This document shows, one piece after another, positions 32,090-35,294 of a stretch of DNA of 35,294 bases. This DNA is from Syntrophales bacterium (lineage in GTDB: Bacteria > Desulfobacterota > Syntrophia > Syntrophales > CG2-30-49-12), in assembly GCA_030018935.1 (NCBI GenBank), contig JASEGZ010000019.1, positions 1 through 35,294 on the forward strand, in the 5' to 3' direction. Numbering within the stretch: position 1 is the first letter of the stretch; each line of letters opens with the position of its first letter. The position numbers were made by a program, and so were the translations under genes. The notes under the pieces are model-generated. The model worked only from the letters and a program-made list of their open reading frames with translations, was not told the DNA's origin and searched no databases.

Positions 32090-32128
32090 ACGGGCGGGAT
32101 AAGCCTTCTTTCCGCCCGTTCTTATTTT
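32090..32128 (+). terminator. Intrinsic terminator of the carboxyltransferase operon
   Basis: ACGGGCGG at 32090-32097 pairs perfectly with CCGCCCGT at 32112-32119, followed by TCTTATTTT. It overlaps the stop codon of the convergent histone-deacetylase-like gene. Confidence 0.7.
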
Positions 32129-33432
32129 ACGAGGAAGATGTCCCTCTCTCTGTCCTGAAGATAAACATAATTATACTTATCTTTACCGGTTGAGGTATAT
32201 ATCTCCTCACCTTTGGCTCTGCAGGCGGGGCAGCTCTGTCCCGGAATAATGACGGCAAATATCCTGTTTCCTGTATCGGCGGCAGAATCAATAGTGACTA
32301 TCCCCCCGCAATCATTGCAAACCCTGACGGTTTCTTCCTGCTGTTCGCTGATACCGTCGGTATCGTAATAGATAGGCTTTTTCCGTCTTACGTATTCTGC
32401 ATTTCCGATCAGTTTTTCCCTCATCAAATCTCTTTTTCCCCAGAGGGTGTAGATTTCCGCCGCTTCCTTTTCTACATACCGGCTGATCTCGTCAGACTGC
32501 CTGATGGTTAAAGGATCATAGTCCGGTTCTCTCACATTGCTGTAATCCAGACCTGCCATCGCTAAAATGATACCGACATTGACATAGGGGAGGGCTTTTT
32601 CAATAGAGTATCCCCCTTCGAGGACCGCGATGTGGGGTGAGAGTCTGTCATTCAGCAGGGCATACCCCTGGGCAGTAAAGCGCATATCGGTGATGGGATC
32701 TGAGTAGTGGTTGTCCTGTCCCGCCGAATTAATCACGAGATCCGGTTTGAATTCATCTAAGATGGGCAGAATCACATGATCCAGAATGTAGAGAAATCCC
32801 TCATCCGACGTCCTTGGCGGCAAAGGTATATTGATGGTGGCGCCGAGGGCGTTGGGGCCGCCGAATTCTCTATGAAAACCGGTTCCCGGATACAGTGTCG
32901 TTCCGTCCTGATGGATAGAAATGCACAGGGTGTTGGGGTCATTCCAGTAAATATCCTGAGTGCCATCCCCGTGATGACAGTCGGTATCTATAATGGCGAC
33001 ACGCTGGGGGCCGTAATGCTTTCTTATGTATTCAATCATGATGGCCTCGATATTGACGTTGCAGAAACCACGGGCGCCGTGGACGACCAGCATTGCATGA
33101 TGACCCGGCGGTCTGACCAGGGCAAACGCGTTGTCCACTTCCCCTTTCATGACCTTTTCCGCCGCCGTTATCGCCCCACCCGCCGAGATGAGATGCGATT
33201 CGGTAATCACGCTTCTTGTATCGGGGACACAGATGTGAACACGGTTGATATCATCGTCAACAGCCACGCCAGGTTTGAATTCTATAATATTATCAAAGTC
33301 AAGAAGTCCCTCTTCAAAGACCTGGTCCTGCGTGTAGAGGAGTCTTTCTTCCCTCTCCGGATGAGTCGGAGAAATGGCCCAGTCGAAGGCGGGAAAGAAG
33401 ATGAGCCCCGTCTTTCTTTCCTTTTTCAGCAT
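32122..33432 (-). CDS. Histone-deacetylase/AcuC-family protein with C-terminal zinc ribbon
   Basis: A zinc-dependent deacetylase-family enzyme (arginase fold). Catalytic features: LVRPPGHHAM, IIDTDCHHGDGTQD (metal Asp and His), SAGQDNHYSDP with the third metal ligand, and EGGYS with the transition-state tyrosine. In bacteria the family deacetylates acetyl-lysine, acetylpolyamines or acetoin-related substrates; the target here is unknown. The 436 residues exceed the usual ~340 because of a tail with two CxxC pairs (372/375 and 401/404), a likely zinc ribbon. It follows the hydantoinase-family gene after 8 nt, so they form an operon. Its possible link to reversing acyl-CoA-driven protein acylation near the mutase and carboxylase genes is only inference. 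Confidence 0.85.
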   Translation of the reverse strand: MLKKERKTGLIFFPAFDWAISPTHPEREERLLYTQDQVFEEGLLDFDNIIEFKPGVAVDDDINRVHICVPDTRSVITESHLISAGGAITAAEKVMKGEVDNAFALVRPPGHHAMLVVHGARGFCNVNIEAIMIEYIRKHYGPQRVAIIDTDCHHGDGTQDIYWNDPNTLCISIHQDGTTLYPGTGFHREFGGPNALGATINIPLPPRTSDEGFLYILDHVILPILDEFKPDLVINSAGQDNHYSDPITDMRFTAQGYALLNDRLSPHIAVLEGGYSIEKALPYVNVGIILAMAGLDYSNVREPDYDPLTIRQSDEISRYVEKEAAEIYTLWGKRDLMREKLIGNAEYVRRKKPIYYDTDGISEQQEETVRVCNDCGGIVTIDSAADTGNRIFAVIIPGQSCPACRAKGEEIYTSTGKDKYNYVYLQDRERDIFLVK

Positions 33433-33440
33433 ATCACGTC

Positions 33441-35105
33441 CTACGTCCTGAGAGAGGCTATCAGACCGGGCTTAACCTGAACCCTGACCCTGATATTTTT
33501 GCCGGTTGTGTAGAACCCCCTTACCATGTTGAACTCCTGATCTTCAGTGACCTCAATCGCCATGTCTTCCTCTTTCGCCCCCATTTTTATCGCCCTTCCT
33601 CGAAGCTTTTCTTTGGCGATCCTGATGGCATCTTCCCGGGTAAATCGCGGGGGAATGGCAATCCGGTCGCCTTCCTCACCGATGGTCAGAGTCCCCTGCT
33701 CGGTATCGGCAAGGATCGCCATCTCCGCCGTTGTCCGTGCCAGGGCCGCCCCTATGGCGTTCGCCACTTCCGCATGTTCAGGAATATAAACAGGACAACC
33801 CAACATCTCTCCGAGACGGAAGGCCATGGGCCTGGCGGGACCACCAACCACGTACAGTATCTTCGGTTCCAATCTTCTGTCCTCAAGTATCTCGTGTATC
33901 GTGTAGACAGGACGATTGTTGATTGCTTCCATTTCATCCAGGACAGCAGAAGCAATCTTCTCACAGGTTTGCTCAAAAATGGTCTTAGCCACTTCCTCAA
34001 CGCTACATTGCATCTTCAGGGCTATCGGCAACAGGGCCCCCTTCGCCCTTCCCCTCTCACCGATCGAAGTCAGGCTGAGGACGATCATGGCATCCGTCGG
34101 CGTAGGGAAAGGTCCCCCGAAGGCGGCAGCCGGCCCTTCTCTTTCAGGACCGATAACGATCCCGCCGTCTTCACATCTGACCCTGCTGTCACCTCCCACA
34201 CCGATAGACCTTATCCGTAGTCCCCTGACCAGTGTTCTGTGGCCGAAAATGGTGACACCCACTGCCTCCAGAAGGGGAACTCCTTCCGCAAAAACGGCAA
34301 TATCCGTGGTTGTCCCGCCGATGTCGAGGGCAATGGCATCATCTCTGCGTTCAACCATGCTCAGGATACCCATGATGCTGGCAGCGGGACCGGAAAGTAT
34401 TGTCTGCACGGGAAATTCACAGGACTGAGCAATATCAATGGTTCCTCCATCCGCCTTGAGGATGTAAATTGGAATAGAAATATTTCTTAAATGCATTAAA
34501 TTTGAAACCTGTTTTACAAAGTTACTGTATATCTCCCGGATGGCCTCATTGAGGAAGGTTGTTGCTATACGCCGGGGAAAGTTGAGGTGTCCGGACATGC
34601 GATGGCCGAGGGATACATGTCTTACATGGGTGGCGATGATTTCATGGATCTCTATCTCCTGGTGCGGGTTTCTTGTGGAAAATTTCCCCACAATGCTGCA
34701 ATGGTCAATTCCGTCCCTTTGGAAACGTTCACCAATCCGGGATACATTATCCCGATCAATCCCGGCGATCTCCATGCCCCGATGATTGACATAACCGGAA
34801 ATAAAATGGCAATCCTCATTGATTCGTAAAAGCGAGGGGGAGAGTCCCGGACCGCTGACCAGAATCATCCCCACCCTGTCGGTCTTGCCCTGAGCAATGG
34901 CATTGGTGGAAATGGTGGTACTGAGAACGACCCTTTCCAACCTTTCAGGATTTTCCTCCTTTAACAGGTCGTCTGTCACCTTCCATAGCGAATCAAGGAG
35001 ATCTCTCTCGTTCGTAAGGACCTTTGCCTTTTTCTTCACCCTGAAGTTTTCTATGAGGACAGCATCCGTATGCGTACCACCTACATCAATACCCAGGATC
35101 ACCAT
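33441..35105 (-). CDS. Hydantoinase/oxoprolinase-family protein
   Basis: The 554-residue protein has the actin-like ATPase fold of the HyuA family. The N-terminal phosphate loop is GIDVGGTHTDAVL; VVLSTTISTNAIAQGK is the usual next block. The central hydantoinase_A part has LSGPAASIMGILS and ALDIGGTTTDIAVF, then GVGGDSRV and VVGGPARPM. Members hydrolyse cyclic amides (hydantoins, 5-oxoproline) or carboxylate ketones (acetone and acetophenone carboxylases). It is shorter than classical HyuA (~690) and no HyuB partner is seen. It starts the operon with the deacetylase-like gene. The substrate cannot be told from sight. An AAGGAAG site lies 10 nt before the ATG. Confidence 0.85.
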   Translation of the reverse strand: MVILGIDVGGTHTDAVLIENFRVKKKAKVLTNERDLLDSLWKVTDDLLKEENPERLERVVLSTTISTNAIAQGKTDRVGMILVSGPGLSPSLLRINEDCHFISGYVNHRGMEIAGIDRDNVSRIGERFQRDGIDHCSIVGKFSTRNPHQEIEIHEIIATHVRHVSLGHRMSGHLNFPRRIATTFLNEAIREIYSNFVKQVSNLMHLRNISIPIYILKADGGTIDIAQSCEFPVQTILSGPAASIMGILSMVERRDDAIALDIGGTTTDIAVFAEGVPLLEAVGVTIFGHRTLVRGLRIRSIGVGGDSRVRCEDGGIVIGPEREGPAAAFGGPFPTPTDAMIVLSLTSIGERGRAKGALLPIALKMQCSVEEVAKTIFEQTCEKIASAVLDEMEAINNRPVYTIHEILEDRRLEPKILYVVGGPARPMAFRLGEMLGCPVYIPEHAEVANAIGAALARTTAEMAILADTEQGTLTIGEEGDRIAIPPRFTREDAIRIAKEKLRGRAIKMGAKEEDMAIEVTEDQEFNMVRGFYTTGKNIRVRVQVKPGLIASLRT

Positions 35106-35219
35106 GCCGCTCTATCTTCCTTTATCTCAATGACTGAATACCTGCATGTTTAAATTAATCCCCCTACCTCCCCCATAGCAAAGGGAAACTAATGAGGAGT
35201 TTTTTCCGCTTATTATTAT

Positions 35220-35248
35220 TTTTTATATAATGATAAATTTACTGTCAA
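35220..35248 (-). promoter_or_regulatory. Probable sigma70 promoter of the hydantoinase-deacetylase operon
   Basis: On the minus strand, TTGACA (35243-35248) is followed by AT-rich DNA. A -10 can be read as TAAAAA at 17 bp (35220-35225) or TATAAA at 15 bp (35222-35227). It lies about 115 bp before the ATG. Confidence 0.45.
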
Positions 35249-35257
35249 GAGTAAATA

Positions 35258-35294
35258 GAATTGTCCGCTTTTGTAGCAAATGAATTGTCCGCTT
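35258..35294. repeat. Repeated 13-mer at the right edge, possible insertion-sequence end
   Basis: GAATTGTCCGCTT occurs at 35258-35270 and 35282-35294, 24 bp apart, the second copy touching the window end. Spaced direct repeats near the tip are a feature of some IS21-like ends, so an insertion sequence may begin here. No transposase is visible inside the window. Confidence 0.45.

Noticed and set aside
1-35294. CRISPR arrays
   Set aside because: The short repeats seen are contiguous heptamers, octamer-like arrays or dispersed palindromes; none has regular unique spacers, and no cas gene is present.

Overview
This window looks like chromosomal DNA from an anaerobic Desulfobacterota (former Deltaproteobacteria) bacterium, perhaps of the Syntrophales type. 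That placement is inferred from gene content and order, not from a marker-gene tree. The supports are the pgpA-cinA-thpR-recA-recX-alaS and ispE-tRNA-Gln-prs-rplY-pth gene orders, a membrane pyrophosphatase, a non-suicidal (His-type) Thi4, and B12- and biotin-dependent acyl-CoA metabolism.

Layout. 1-630: gene-poor, with palindromes and a decayed tyrosine-recombinase remnant. 634-3736: thiamine operon with a promoter, a TPP riboswitch ending in an intrinsic terminator, thiamine pyrophosphokinase, a ThiD-ThiN fusion and a Thi4-type thiazole synthase. 4054-5424: tRNA nucleotidyltransferase. 5551-6631: a REP-associated tyrosine transposase gene between inverted motifs and degenerate repeats. 6655-13500 (minus): pgpA, cinA, thpR, recA, recX, alaS; pgpA has no ATG/GTG/TTG start at its conserved N terminus. 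13786-18124: a DacZ-like diadenylate cyclase, clpB and htpX. 18270-24024: DUF1844, ispE, tRNA-Gln(UUG), prs, rplY, pth and hppA. 24110-27631 (minus): a B12 acyl-CoA mutase (large and small subunits) and its MeaB GTPase. 28106-32053 (plus): carboxyltransferase, AUH-like hydratase, HMGL-family lyase and a biotin carrier. 32122-35105 (minus): a hydantoinase/oxoprolinase-family protein and a histone-deacetylase-family protein with a C-terminal zinc ribbon. The right edge carries a repeated 13-mer that may mark an insertion-sequence end.

Main points. (1) Three ~200-bp elements (about 3753, 10846 and 25103) have matching terminal inverted repeats, 5-6 bp direct target duplications and a compensatory stem change, so they form a MITE-like family with a conserved fold. 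(2) The mutase labelled by homology as methylmalonyl-CoA mutase has Phe89 and Gln207 where methylmalonyl-CoA mutase has Tyr89 and Arg207. That is the isobutyryl-CoA-mutase pattern. Next to the hydratase, carboxyltransferase and lyase it suggests a branched-chain acyl-CoA (isovaleryl, pivalyl or isobutyryl) pathway. No biotin carboxylase is present in the window. (3) Heptameric GTCGTAA arrays begin at or just after the stop codons of four genes, always in the gene's own orientation. (4) A 249-bp inverted element holds two perfect 15-bp hairpins whose 8-nt loops are exact complements.
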